Part shown: positions 37,070 through 45,528 of the stretch, piece after piece | Layout: each line of letters opens with the position of its first letter | Position numbering within the stretch: the stretch's first letter is position 1 | Assembly (NCBI GenBank): GCA_017561025.1 | Contig: JAFZDU010000124.1 | Coordinates: 17,202 to 81,201 of the forward strand | DNA: 64,000 nt | Origin: Bacteroidales bacterium | GTDB taxonomy: Bacteria; Bacteroidota; Bacteroidia; Bacteroidales; F082 | Direction of reading: 5' to 3' | Position numbers and translations under genes: made by a program | The notes under the pieces: generated by a model | The model's input: only the letters and a program-made list of their open reading frames with translations | Databases searched by the model: none | Told to the model about the DNA's origin: nothing

Positions 37070-38599
37070 TTATTCTTTAACAACTAATTTTTCTGTTGTT
37101 GTATTTTCACCCATAACTTTAACAAAGTAAACACCAGTATTTAAGTCATTGATGTTAACTGTTGTTTCGCCGATGAATGAAAATTCTTTAACAATTTGTC
37201 CAACAGAGTTGATGATTTGAACTTCGTTGTTACCGTTGAATCCGCTTGAAATTGTCAATTCATTTTTAGCAGGATTTGGGAACATTGCAACAACGTTAGC
37301 CATATTTTCTGATACTGATTCTGTATCTAAAACTGCTAATGTTGAAACGCAAGCGATGTTCATTTGTGCATAACGTTGTGACATTTCGAATGAGTTAACG
37401 CTAGGTCCGATGAGGTCGTTGCCACTGTGGATATATGGGCTATAGTTTTGATAATCTTCGAAAGGATAGATACCCATGAAACCGTTTTGGTTGAATGATG
37501 TGTGGTCGCTGTCGCCTTGGTTGAAGTTAACGTGACGAACTTGCATTTCTGGGAAATAAACATTAGCAAGGTTCATATAATATTCACCGATTGGTTCAAC
37601 GCTGTTAGGATAGATCAAGTCGATGTGGATTTCTGAACCTGGGTTTAAGTAACCGTTCATGTCGTTGTTGAAATATCCAACTACATTCATACCCATTTCT
37701 GCGCAATATTCTGCGTATGCTGCACTACCAATCAAACCAACTTCTTCAGCGCCGAAAGCACAGTAGATGATAGAACGTTCAAATGAATATTGTGACAAGA
37801 TTCTTGCTGCTTCCAAAACTGATGCAACACCTGTAGCATTGTCGTCAGCACCTGGACACATACCTGAGTAGCTGTATGAATCTAAGTGGCTACCGCAAAC
37901 TACATATTCTTCTGGGTTTTTAGTACCCCATTGAATAGCAATGATATTTGGAGCACATGGATTGCCATAGTATGAAACTGGGAATTGTTCTGTTTCAAGA
38001 ACTTCCAAATTATCAAATTGTTCTTGAATCCAGTTAGCAGCATCGTAAGCCTTTTCTGAGTTGTAATATCTTTCTTCGTAAGCTTGTAAGTATTCAACTG
38101 TTGCTGTCAAGTTTTCAATGCTTACTTGATCCATGAATTCTCTAACTTTTTCATCTTCTTCTGTTACTGAAGGAAAGTCGCGAGTTGCCTTTGCTAATTT
38201 TGCAGATGTATTGCTGATAGCAATCATACCATCGTTTTTAGCTGGTCTCAAGTTTGCATTCAAAGGTTTTACAATCATCATGTCAGCATTTGAATAAAGA
38301 ACTTCCATATTGTTCTTTTCGTTTGTTGCATAAGTTGATTGCTCATTTTCGTTGCAGTAAACGATGAAATATAATTCGTTAGAAGCGAATGAATTTTCAT
38401 CTAACAAAATCATATTTTCATTAAGGTTTTCTGATGTTGCAAGAACAAAGTTATCATTGTAATAATGAATGTTAATGTCTTGTCTTGAAAATAATTCTTG
38501 TAAATTTTGTTGATTTTTAACTTTGATCATGACAAAATTTTCAGCATACATCATTGTTGAAACGAATAATGCTAATAAAAGTAATAAAGTTCTTTTCAT
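37070..38599 (-). CDS. T9SS-exported M28-family zinc aminopeptidase
   Basis: A 509-residue exported peptidase. The signal peptide covers about 1-19 (ends MYAE), a propeptide-like region follows to about 195, and the M28 domain spans about 200-415. Metal ligands appear in GSHLDSYS (His, Asp), GADDNATG (bridging Asp), GAEEVGLIGS (catalytic and zinc Glu), FNNDMNG (Asp) and DSDHTSF (His). A type A sorting domain covers about 440-509 (FPNPAKNELTI, GVYFVKVMGE). It probably removes N-terminal residues from peptides at the cell surface. Its neighbours, LutB-like upstream by 3 bp and PNGase F-like downstream by 24 bp, imply one transcript, joining deglycosylation and peptide trimming. Confidence 0.92.
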   Translation of the reverse strand: MKRTLLLLLALFVSTMMYAENFVMIKVKNQQNLQELFSRQDINIHYYNDNFVLATSENLNENMILLDENSFASNELYFIVYCNENEQSTYATNEKNNMEVLYSNADMMIVKPLNANLRPAKNDGMIAISNTSAKLAKATRDFPSVTEEDEKVREFMDQVSIENLTATVEYLQAYEERYYNSEKAYDAANWIQEQFDNLEVLETEQFPVSYYGNPCAPNIIAIQWGTKNPEEYVVCGSHLDSYSYSGMCPGADDNATGVASVLEAARILSQYSFERSIIYCAFGAEEVGLIGSAAYAEYCAEMGMNVVGYFNNDMNGYLNPGSEIHIDLIYPNSVEPIGEYYMNLANVYFPEMQVRHVNFNQGDSDHTSFNQNGFMGIYPFEDYQNYSPYIHSGNDLIGPSVNSFEMSQRYAQMNIACVSTLAVLDTESVSENMANVVAMFPNPAKNELTISSGFNGNNEVQIINSVGQIVKEFSFIGETTVNINDLNTGVYFVKVMGENTTTEKLVVKE

Positions 38600-38602
38600 T
38601 TT

Positions 38603-39982
38603 TTATTGATTTAGTTTGTTAATATTTTTCCAATACTGTGAAAAAGATTCCTTTGCAAATTTTGGCAGCTCTCTTTTATTTCCCCATTTCTTTTTTACAA
38701 AATATCCTAATTCTATATCTTTAAATCCTGAGCCATGTTTATCCATATTTTTTCTGCTACTCATTTTCTTTACCAGATGTGAAAGAAAGTTTCTTTCTCC
38801 AATCAACGACTTATCATCTTTAACAAGATCTTTTCTGTTTTCTAAAAATAAGTCTCTAATAGGAATATCAACAGGACATACATCATTGCATCTTCCGCAT
38901 GAGGTACATAATGAACAGAAATGAGAATATTCTTCCATTCCTTTTGTTATCGGCAATATTATAGAACCGACAGGTCCAGGAATATGGTTTTCATATATAT
39001 GTCCACCTATTGTGTTAAAGACCGGACACACATCTGAACATGCTCCACATTGGATACAAGACAAAATAGCTTTTTGTTTCTCTTTCTTTAGAATTTCTGT
39101 TCTGTTGTTATTAAGCAAAACCAGATATAACTTCTGACTTACATCTCCTTCTTCAATAGCTTTGTTTATTAATGTATAAAATGAAGATAAATTTTTGTTA
39201 GGTTCATAAATTGATGACATAGGCAACAAGACAGACAACTCATCAACAGAAGTTATCATCTTATCAATACCTGCAACTATAATATGGATAGGAGCAAATG
39301 TTGATGATTTCAATATGTTACCTTCGTTTTCTGTTATAACTACAGTACCAGTATTTGAAATCAGGAAATTAGCACCTGTAACAATAGCCTCAGGATTGTA
39401 AAAGTCTTGTTTTAATAATTGTCGGGTGCAGTTTGTAAGCTGCTTGGCATTGCAGTTTTCCTTTATGCCGAATTTTTGTGTGTAAATTTCAGCAATTTGT
39501 GATGTGGTTTTGTGTGATGCAGAAGAATGAATACTATAAGGCTCTTCTTTATAAAGATCGCAAATAAAGTTGCCTATATTGGTGTCGACAACTTTTATTT
39601 TCTTATTTTCAAGATATGATGCCAATTCTATTTCTTCTAATGTAGAACTTTTAGATTTTAGGACTCTCTTGACTTTTTCCTGACTTATAATATTATAAAT
39701 CATCTGTCTAGCGTCATCGGCATCATTAGCCCACAGTATTTTGCCTCCTTTTTTGGTAAAATTGGTATCGAAATCAAACAAGAGCTTGTCAAGTTTATTT
39801 AATGCCTTAATTCTAATATTGAAAGCCCTTTGTTTTTCGAGTTCAAGGTCGGAATAATATTTGGTATAGTTTTCAGAATTAAGCACAAAATATTGATAAC
39901 GAGACATCATCATTTCATGATGCTCATCGTCGAATGCAATATTCCTAGCATTTTGATTGAAAACTATACCATTATCATTCAT
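38603..39982 (-). CDS. LutB-like LUD-domain iron-sulphur protein
   Basis: A 459-residue cytoplasmic protein resembling LutB/YkgF: an N-terminal LUD domain (about 60-290, including AIVTGANFLISNTGTVVITENEGN) and two 4Fe-4S motifs, CIQCGACSDVCPVF and CTSCGRCNDVCPVDIP (about 310-380). LutB works with LutA and LutC to oxidise L-lactate. No LutA or LutC gene is present in this window, so it either pairs with distant partners or has another electron-transfer role. It lies between rpiB (6 bp) and the M28 peptidase gene (3 bp). Confidence 0.88.
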   Translation of the reverse strand: MNDNGIVFNQNARNIAFDDEHHEMMMSRYQYFVLNSENYTKYYSDLELEKQRAFNIRIKALNKLDKLLFDFDTNFTKKGGKILWANDADDARQMIYNIISQEKVKRVLKSKSSTLEEIELASYLENKKIKVVDTNIGNFICDLYKEEPYSIHSSASHKTTSQIAEIYTQKFGIKENCNAKQLTNCTRQLLKQDFYNPEAIVTGANFLISNTGTVVITENEGNILKSSTFAPIHIIVAGIDKMITSVDELSVLLPMSSIYEPNKNLSSFYTLINKAIEEGDVSQKLYLVLLNNNRTEILKKEKQKAILSCIQCGACSDVCPVFNTIGGHIYENHIPGPVGSIILPITKGMEEYSHFCSLCTSCGRCNDVCPVDIPIRDLFLENRKDLVKDDKSLIGERNFLSHLVKKMSSRKNMDKHGSGFKDIELGYFVKKKWGNKRELPKFAKESFSQYWKNINKLNQ

Positions 39983-39988
39983 AAAATA

Positions 39989-40426
39989 TTACTGTAAGTT
40001 TATTTTAGCAACTCTGTTGGCGTGACGTCCGCCTTCGAAATCTGTTGTCAAATAAGCTTGAACTATTTCCCAAGCAAGTTCATTGCTGATGAAACGACCA
40101 GGAAGTGTTAAAATGTTAGCGTCGTTATGCTGACGAGCCAATTTTCCTAATTCAACATTCCAGCATAATGCTGCTCTTACATTAGGATGCTTATTGGCAG
40201 TCATCTGTGCGCCGTTGCCGCTTCCGCAAAGTATGATACCCATCGGATAAACGCCGTCTTGAATATCTTGTGCAATTGGATGGATATAATCTGGGTAATC
40301 TACGCTAGCCTCAGAATCTGTTCCATAATCTTTTACTTCATAACCGCTTTCTTGCAGTCTTTCAATGAGATATTGTTTCATAGTGTATGCACCATGATCA
40401 CAAGCTATAGGAATTAATCTTTTCAT
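39989..40426 (-). CDS. rpiB: Ribose-5-phosphate isomerase B
   Basis: Interconverts ribose 5-phosphate and ribulose 5-phosphate. The 145 residues show the RpiB pattern: CDHGAY at the N-terminus, a YGTDSEASVDYPDY segment, the catalytic Cys in ILCGSGNGAQMTANKHPNVRAALCWN, and the HNDANILTLPGR motif. First gene of the minus-strand run to 34457, with a -7 box (complement of CAAAATTA) at 40451-40458. It borders the origin candidate; the usual transketolase neighbour is absent. Confidence 0.96.
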   Translation of the reverse strand: MKRLIPIACDHGAYTMKQYLIERLQESGYEVKDYGTDSEASVDYPDYIHPIAQDIQDGVYPMGIILCGSGNGAQMTANKHPNVRAALCWNVELGKLARQHNDANILTLPGRFISNELAWEIVQAYLTTDFEGGRHANRVAKINLQ

Positions 40427-40830
40427 ACTACAATTGTTGATAATTTTTTACAAAATTAAAAATTATTTCAAATCATAAAATCTTTTTTCTCACTAATTAT
40501 GAACATTTTAGAAAATTTTCACATTTCAATCAACATTGCTATCTAGCTATAATTCAATGCTTAAATAGTTATCAACAATTTTATTGTTAATAACTCTGTT
40601 TTTTGTTAATAAAATTTTAAAAATTGTGAGTTTTTAACAAATTTTCTCTTTTCAACAATTTTTATCCATCATTATTAACATTATTTTACAAAGTTATCAA
40701 CATAAAAAATCGATGTAATTTATTGATTATATTCGATATAACGAGTTATCAACAATAACTTATTCATTCTATTTTTCTTATTAATATTTTTTAAAATTAA
40801 TTTATAAATAAATAAAAGAACAAGTGCGTG
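40427..40830. other. Candidate replication origin (oriC): clustered DnaA-box-like nonamers in a 404-bp AT-rich gap
   Basis: There is no coding potential. The nonamer TTATCAACA, one base from the consensus DnaA box TTATCCACA, occurs four times exactly: 40435-40443 (minus), 40569-40577, 40694-40702 and 40746-40754 (plus). The near variant TTATTAACA occurs at 40585-40593 and 40604-40612 (minus) and 40672-40680 (plus), and TTATCCATC at 40662-40670. The right end (about 40765-40815) is nearly pure A/T and could be the unwinding element. Four exact copies of one 9-mer in 400 bp is far above chance even for AT-rich DNA. dnaA is not adjacent, which is common in this phylum. The rpiB promoter box sits inside the left edge. 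Confidence 0.7.
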
Positions 40831-41967
40831 TCAATTTCTTTTCCAATTAACTTTTGAAAACAATCCGCTTGTTGCTGTGAAAACAACATAGAATGGATAT
40901 ATGAACTCAAGAGGCAATGCCCACCTCAATATTTTATCTTGATTCATGAAATTTGTGATGCTTTTCAAAATTGGAAAATCTACGAGGAATTTAAGCAATG
41001 TTAACAAAATATAGAGACTCCAAAGCGCAGGTATGAAAAAGGCGCTTAAAAACAAGGAAACTATGCTTAAATTGAAAAATAATACTGCCAATGCTGTAGC
41101 TATAATCTTCCAGTTGGTATATGACTTGCTTTTTGATACCCACCTTCTTCTCTGCTTGAAAAATTCTTTTACAGTCTTACAAGTATTGGTTTTTACAATA
41201 GCTGATTTGTCCAGCAAAAATCTTACATTTTTATGACCATAATTTTTAACGAATTGTTCTAAAAGAAACATATCGTCGCCTGAAGCTATGTTGAAGTCGT
41301 GACGTAATTTCTCAACTTTCAAAGCGGCATTTCTTTCGTATGCCATATTCGCTCCATTGCACATGACAGGAAATCCTATAGCTGCTGAGCCTGCAGTGCT
41401 GCCAATCAGACTCAAATGTTCTAAAACTTGAATCTTTTCGAATAAATTGTTGGCTGGCGACAACAAAACAGGAGCCAATATCATCTTGCATTTTTTTTCC
41501 TGATAGAAAGATACAATACTCTCAATCCATCTTTCTTTTAGCAAGCAGTCGGCATCTGTAACTATAATCAATTCATTTACAGAATGATGTAATGCCTGTG
41601 AGATGGCTTTTTTCTTGCCTTCGTATTCGGCTTCCAAAAGTTTTATGCTGATATCTTCATGTGATTCTATAAAATCTTTTATCATACTTATGGTATTGTC
41701 TTCTGAATGGTCATCAACAATTATTACCTCAAAATATTCTTTATTAAAAGTCTGATTATAAAGAGATTGTAATAATTTAACTATATTTTTATCCTCATTG
41801 CGAGCTGCTACAAGGACTGATACTTTTACATTTATTTCATTTTTTGCATGACAAAATCTTTCTTTTAGATTATAAAGTCCAAAAGTGAAGGCAGTTATGA
41901 TAACAATATAGAATGCAGTTATCACCAAAACTATATTTAATATTATCTGAAGCAATTCAAAGTTCAT
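40831..41967 (-). CDS. Membrane-bound family 2 glycosyltransferase
   Basis: A 378-residue processive-type GT2. An N-terminal membrane span (about 8-30) precedes a GT-A domain with VLVAARNED, VDDHSED, the TDAD metal motif (about 138-141) and the QRRRW motif (about 272-276), followed by two or three C-terminal spans. It transfers sugars from nucleotide-sugar donors to an envelope acceptor; the acceptor is unknown. It overlaps the flippase-like gene upstream by 11 bp, so the two are co-transcribed and may act on the same lipid or glycan. Confidence 0.92.
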   Translation of the reverse strand: MNFELLQIILNIVLVITAFYIVIITAFTFGLYNLKERFCHAKNEINVKVSVLVAARNEDKNIVKLLQSLYNQTFNKEYFEVIIVDDHSEDNTISMIKDFIESHEDISIKLLEAEYEGKKKAISQALHHSVNELIIVTDADCLLKERWIESIVSFYQEKKCKMILAPVLLSPANNLFEKIQVLEHLSLIGSTAGSAAIGFPVMCNGANMAYERNAALKVEKLRHDFNIASGDDMFLLEQFVKNYGHKNVRFLLDKSAIVKTNTCKTVKEFFKQRRRWVSKSKSYTNWKIIATALAVLFFNLSIVSLFLSAFFIPALWSLYILLTLLKFLVDFPILKSITNFMNQDKILRWALPLEFIYPFYVVFTATSGLFSKVNWKRN

Positions 41968-42949
41968 TTTTATTTCTAAAGAATTTTAGTCTGTATGTTA
42001 AAATCAATCCTATAAAAGCTGGTATTGCTATGTTTAATATCCAAAGCAGCGAACTTGCTGAAAACACCATAACACCTAAAGATGAATTTATGTCGTTAAT
42101 CATCAACCATTTTTCAAAGACCAATATACTGACGGAGCCTCTTACTGCTATTTCAGTTATAGTGATAAAAGGAACAATCATCATTAGAAGATATGTAAGT
42201 GAAATAGGTATCATGGCTTTGAAATAAGTCAATGGGATGTTGAAAGCCCATACTAAAAGCACGAATTGGAAGGTGTAGAGAAAATACCTTATATAAGATA
42301 ACATTAGAATGCAAAATAATTCCTTTTTCTCATAAAGTGAGAATATCTCAAAATAATCTCTTGTCTTATCCTTTAATTTTTTAGGTATAATGAAGTGAAA
42401 ATATTTTAACAGATGTATGTTGAAAAACATTATCAATAATAATGAAATCAGAACGAATATAATTACACTTATTAATATAATGTGTTTTTCATAAAAAAAT
42501 AAAGATGCAATCAAGCCTAAGCTTACAGTAGCTATCATTTGGGAAAAACCACCGACTACCGAAATTAAAGAGGCTTTTATTCTGTCGCCTCTTTCAAGCA
42601 TGAATATTCTTCCAATGAAATTTCCCATTCTATTAGGGAAAAACATGGCAGTGCTGATACCTGTGAAAATTGAAAGAAAAGATTTCCAATAGCTTATTTT
42701 CTCTATAGGCTTTAACTGTATCTTCCATTTAATGCCTTCTAAAAATATGTTAAAAGGAACAAGCAATAAAGCAAATAACATCAAAATGAATTGCCTGTTA
42801 TCAGTGAATGAAGTCTTTATTTCTTTAAAAACATCACTAACATCCTGATTTGCAAAAACTCTCTTATATAAAATCCAAATGCCTAACAGTACTATAGCTA
42901 TTTTGACTGTCAGTTCTGTGAATTTTATTATTTTTGCTTTATGATTCAT
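41957..42949 (-). CDS. Lysylphosphatidylglycerol synthase TM-domain / flippase-like membrane protein
   Basis: A 330-residue integral membrane protein with about 8 hydrophobic spans in the UPF0104/YbhN/AglD pattern (KWKIQLKPIEKISYWKSFLSIFTGISTAMFFPNRMGNFIGRIFMLERG, then LISVVGGFSQMIATVSLGL). I chose the ATG at 42949. The ATG at 43024 would cross the ruvC start, and a -7 box (complement of CAAAAATA, 42967-42974) lies just upstream of 42949. It is translationally linked to the GT2 gene. It may flip or modify a glycolipid (inference). Confidence 0.88.
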   Translation of the reverse strand: MNHKAKIIKFTELTVKIAIVLLGIWILYKRVFANQDVSDVFKEIKTSFTDNRQFILMLFALLLVPFNIFLEGIKWKIQLKPIEKISYWKSFLSIFTGISTAMFFPNRMGNFIGRIFMLERGDRIKASLISVVGGFSQMIATVSLGLIASLFFYEKHIILISVIIFVLISLLLIMFFNIHLLKYFHFIIPKKLKDKTRDYFEIFSLYEKKELFCILMLSYIRYFLYTFQFVLLVWAFNIPLTYFKAMIPISLTYLLMMIVPFITITEIAVRGSVSILVFEKWLMINDINSSLGVMVFSASSLLWILNIAIPAFIGLILTYRLKFFRNKNEL

Positions 42950-42981
42950 TATGAATTCTAATTCCACAAAAATAATAAAAA

Positions 42982-43575
42982 TTGGCAAAAGAAAGAATAA
43001 TATTAGGTATCGACCCAGGAACAATGGTTATGGGATATAGTTTGATCTTACAGAAAGACAAACAGTTGTCACTGTTGAGGATGGGTGTTTTAAAGTTGAA
43101 ACAATATGATAACCAAGCTTTAAAACTAAAGAAGATATTTGAGAGAGTTCTGGAGATTATAGAAGAATATCATCCTGATGAATTGGCCATTGAAGCTCCA
43201 TTTTTCGGAAAAAACGTACAGTCGATGTTGAAGTTGGGCAGGGCACAAGGAGTGGCCATGGCAGCTGCTTTGTATAGAGACATACCCATTTTTGAATATT
43301 CGCCAAGAAAAATAAAACAGTCAATAACAGGAAACGGAGCAGCTTCTAAAGAGCAGGTAGCTTTAATGTTGCAGAAAATAATTAAGTTTGAGCAATTACC
43401 AGAATTTCTTGACGCTACCGATGCGACAGCAGCGGCAGTATGTCATTATTTTCAACGTTCACTTAATGTAATAGGCGACAACGAAGAAACAAAGACAGTA
43501 AAAATCCCAAAAGGTAAGAAATCATTCAACAGCTGGTCTTCATTCCTGGAAAATAATCCAGATAGAAAGGTTTAA
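42982..43575 (+). CDS. ruvC: Holliday junction resolvase RuvC
   Basis: Cuts Holliday junctions with RuvAB. The 197 residues start from TTG at 42982 (TTG-GCA-AAA-GAA), the only start codon that keeps the complete IILGIDPG motif. Catalytic acids can be read: Asp11 in GIDPG, Glu in LAIEAPFFGKN (about 70), and the pair in LDATDATAAAVCH (about 143-146). The tail after about residue 165 is longer than in E. coli RuvC and Lys/Ser-rich. Divergent from the flippase-like gene, with only 32 bp between start codons. Confidence 0.95.
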   Translation: MAKERIILGIDPGTMVMGYSLILQKDKQLSLLRMGVLKLKQYDNQALKLKKIFERVLEIIEEYHPDELAIEAPFFGKNVQSMLKLGRAQGVAMAAALYRDIPIFEYSPRKIKQSITGNGAASKEQVALMLQKIIKFEQLPEFLDATDATAAAVCHYFQRSLNVIGDNEETKTVKIPKGKKSFNSWSSFLENNPDRKV

Positions 43576-43578
43576 ATT

Positions 43579-43625
43579 AAAGTCGCAGAGAAATTATCTT
43601 TGCGACTCTGCGTCTCTGCGACTTT
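43579..43625. repeat. Perfect inverted repeat of the CTCTGCGACTTTG family between ruvC and the arginase-like gene
   Basis: AAAGTCGCAGAGA (43579-43591) and TCTCTGCGACTTT (43613-43625) form a 13-base perfect stem with a 21-base loop that contains more TGCGACTCTGCG units. Such sequences are dispersed repeats in many genomes. Its place between two convergent stops suggests it also works as a bidirectional terminator. Confidence 0.75.
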
Positions 43626-43639
43626 GTGTCTTATAAAGA

Positions 43640-44815
43640 TTACATCAGTTTCTGATAGAACTGCCACCATTTGTCAGGCAATTCATTTTCCATTGTAAGG
43701 TCATAGTCTTCTCTTGAACATGGAATATAATGATGGCGTTCATATTTTGCCTTGTCTTTGCTTTTGAAAGATAAATCCATCCACCATTTACCGCTTACCT
43801 TATGGCAAAGGAAAACTATATCTTCGTTAACATCGTCAAGGTTTACGTTATAACGTTTGAAATCTTTGCTGTCTTGACTTGGATAATCGTTCATTCTCAG
43901 ACTGAAGCCTTCTATAAAATACCATATCATTTGAGATAAGGTATTTGCTGTAGTATTATTGATATCCAAAGAAGGGTTATATTCAAAGAATCCTATGCAA
44001 GTCATTTTTGGGTTTATGCCTGCGTAACGTGTCATCACACAACCGTCTTCTGAAGAAAAACCATTAGGAGAGTTATAGCTGACTCCTGGAGCATCGGCAG
44101 CGCAAAATGCAGCTGTATCTATAGTCAAGATATCAGCATTTCTTATAAGAGGCTCTGTGATTTGTGGGTTATTTTTAATTTTTCCAATTCTATGAACATC
44201 GAAAAGAAGATCTTTCATTAAACTAATGCTTTGGTTATCGACATAATAGCTTTGATATCCAATATTAGTATAGTTGAAAAGGAAATTAGGCTGATGCAAA
44301 ATGATATGGCTTAGATAAGAATTTGAATTTAATTCTTCCTCTTCTTGACCTATATCGAAACGCGGATCTATGGCTGCTATGTTTACCAGTTTGCCTGTGT
44401 TTTCATAAACTTGATATATAGGATATGTAAGATCTTGACTTCCACCTAAAATTATTGGCACTATGTGATATTTCATCAAAGTCATAACAACTTTATTAAG
44501 GGCGAAATATGTATCTTCAATTCCAAATCCTGTCCTGATATTTCCTAAATCTATGATTTTTATATCTTTCCAATGGTTGAAAAGCTGATATAATGATTTT
44601 CTTATTGCGTTAGGAGCTTCTTTACATCCTTTATTATCAAAGGAGTTACGGTCTTCTTCAACGCCTATAATAGCAAGTTCATATCCGTCAATGTCGGGAA
44701 ATTCATTTTCGTCATTATAAATTGTGATGCTGTTGCCAATTTGATTTTGATGATACAAATTGCAGCTTTCTATAAAATCTTGCTTTATATTATTAAGAAA
44801 AACATTGATATCCAT
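43640..44815 (-). CDS. Arginase/formimidoylglutamase-fold protein with degraded metal site
   Basis: A 391-residue protein with the ureohydrolase layout, but the Mn-binding motifs are altered. GGxHS reads LGGSQDLTYP, D-A-H-x-D reads AIDPRFDIG (His lost), and SxDxDxxDP reads TIDTAAFCAADAPG. The C-terminal GFFEYNP and the AxxxxxMIWYFIEGF helix are in place. It is probably not a classical arginase; it could be a structural or regulatory paralogue conserved in Bacteroidota (inference). The start at 44815 is preferred over TTG 44845, because that codon lies inside the -7 box (complement of CAAAATTA, 44843-44850). Confidence 0.83.
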   Translation of the reverse strand: MDINVFLNNIKQDFIESCNLYHQNQIGNSITIYNDENEFPDIDGYELAIIGVEEDRNSFDNKGCKEAPNAIRKSLYQLFNHWKDIKIIDLGNIRTGFGIEDTYFALNKVVMTLMKYHIVPIILGGSQDLTYPIYQVYENTGKLVNIAAIDPRFDIGQEEEELNSNSYLSHIILHQPNFLFNYTNIGYQSYYVDNQSISLMKDLLFDVHRIGKIKNNPQITEPLIRNADILTIDTAAFCAADAPGVSYNSPNGFSSEDGCVMTRYAGINPKMTCIGFFEYNPSLDINNTTANTLSQMIWYFIEGFSLRMNDYPSQDSKDFKRYNVNLDDVNEDIVFLCHKVSGKWWMDLSFKSKDKAKYERHHYIPCSREDYDLTMENELPDKWWQFYQKLM

Positions 44816-44885
44816 TGTTTTATATTTTATGTTTAATTTTTTCAAAATTATAAAATAAATCTGATTTTACTCTTTTAAAAATGTT

Positions 44886-44893
44886 TAAATTTG
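44886..44893 (+). promoter_or_regulatory. -7 promoter box immediately before rlmH
   Basis: TAAATTTG matches TAnnTTTG and ends only 3 bp before the ATG at 44897, so a transcript from it would have essentially no leader. Confidence 0.45.
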
Positions 44894-44896
44894 CTT

Positions 44897-45370
44897 ATGA
44901 AAATTTTGTTTTTAGTTATAGGCAAGACCGACGAAAGTTATTTGGATACAGGAATAACTAAGTTTATCAAAAGGCTGGAACATTATATACCTTTTGAGAT
45001 GAAGGTTATTCCAGACATTAAAAATAGGAAGACTCTTAATGAGGAACAGCAGAAAAAACTTGAAGGAGATTTGATATTGTCGCAAGTCACTGCCGGCGAT
45101 GACCTGATACTTCTTGATGAGAATGGCAAGACTTTCTCTTCTGTGGCTTTTTCTCAGTGGATGGAAAAACAGATGAATACTGGAACAAAACGAATTATTT
45201 TCGTTGTAGGAGGTCCTTATGGTTTTTCTAAGGAAGTTTATGCTAAGGCAAAATTCAAGATAAGCCTTTCTGAAATGACATTCTCTCATCAGATGATACG
45301 TCTTATCTTCGTTGAACAACTATATCGAGCTTTTACTATTATAAAAGGTGAACCATATCATCATGTTTAA
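44897..45370 (+). CDS. rlmH: 23S rRNA (pseudouridine-1915-N3)-methyltransferase RlmH
   Basis: A SPOUT-family methyltransferase that modifies pseudouridine 1915 of 23S rRNA on the assembled ribosome. The 157 residues show the family pattern: LLDENGKTFSSVAFSQW, IIFVVGGPYGFS (SAM knot), LSEMTFSHQMIRLIFVEQLYRAFTIIKGEPYHH at the C-terminus. The ATG at 44897 gives the normal N-terminus MKILFLVIGKT; the TTG at 44891 lies within the promoter box and is rejected. Confidence 0.97.
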   Translation: MKILFLVIGKTDESYLDTGITKFIKRLEHYIPFEMKVIPDIKNRKTLNEEQQKKLEGDLILSQVTAGDDLILLDENGKTFSSVAFSQWMEKQMNTGTKRIIFVVGGPYGFSKEVYAKAKFKISLSEMTFSHQMIRLIFVEQLYRAFTIIKGEPYHHV

Positions 45371-45443
45371 GGTTTATAAGATACAAGAATATTTAATAGC
45401 TTTAGTATTAATTTGTTTTAACAAAAAAAATAAAAAAAAGTTA

Positions 45444-45474
45444 TTGACAAAAATATTTTCGTTTTGTATATTTG
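45444..45474 (+). promoter_or_regulatory. Strong promoter for the 76-residue protein and nitroreductase genes
   Basis: TTGACA (45444-45449) and TATATTTG (45467-45474), with 20 bp between TTG and the -7 box, form the best full Bacteroidota promoter match in the window. The ATG follows 55 bp downstream. Confidence 0.7.
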
Positions 45475-45528
45475 TAGGGTCTTTCACAGATTAATAAACT
45501 TATTATTAACTTTAAAAAAAATAACTAT

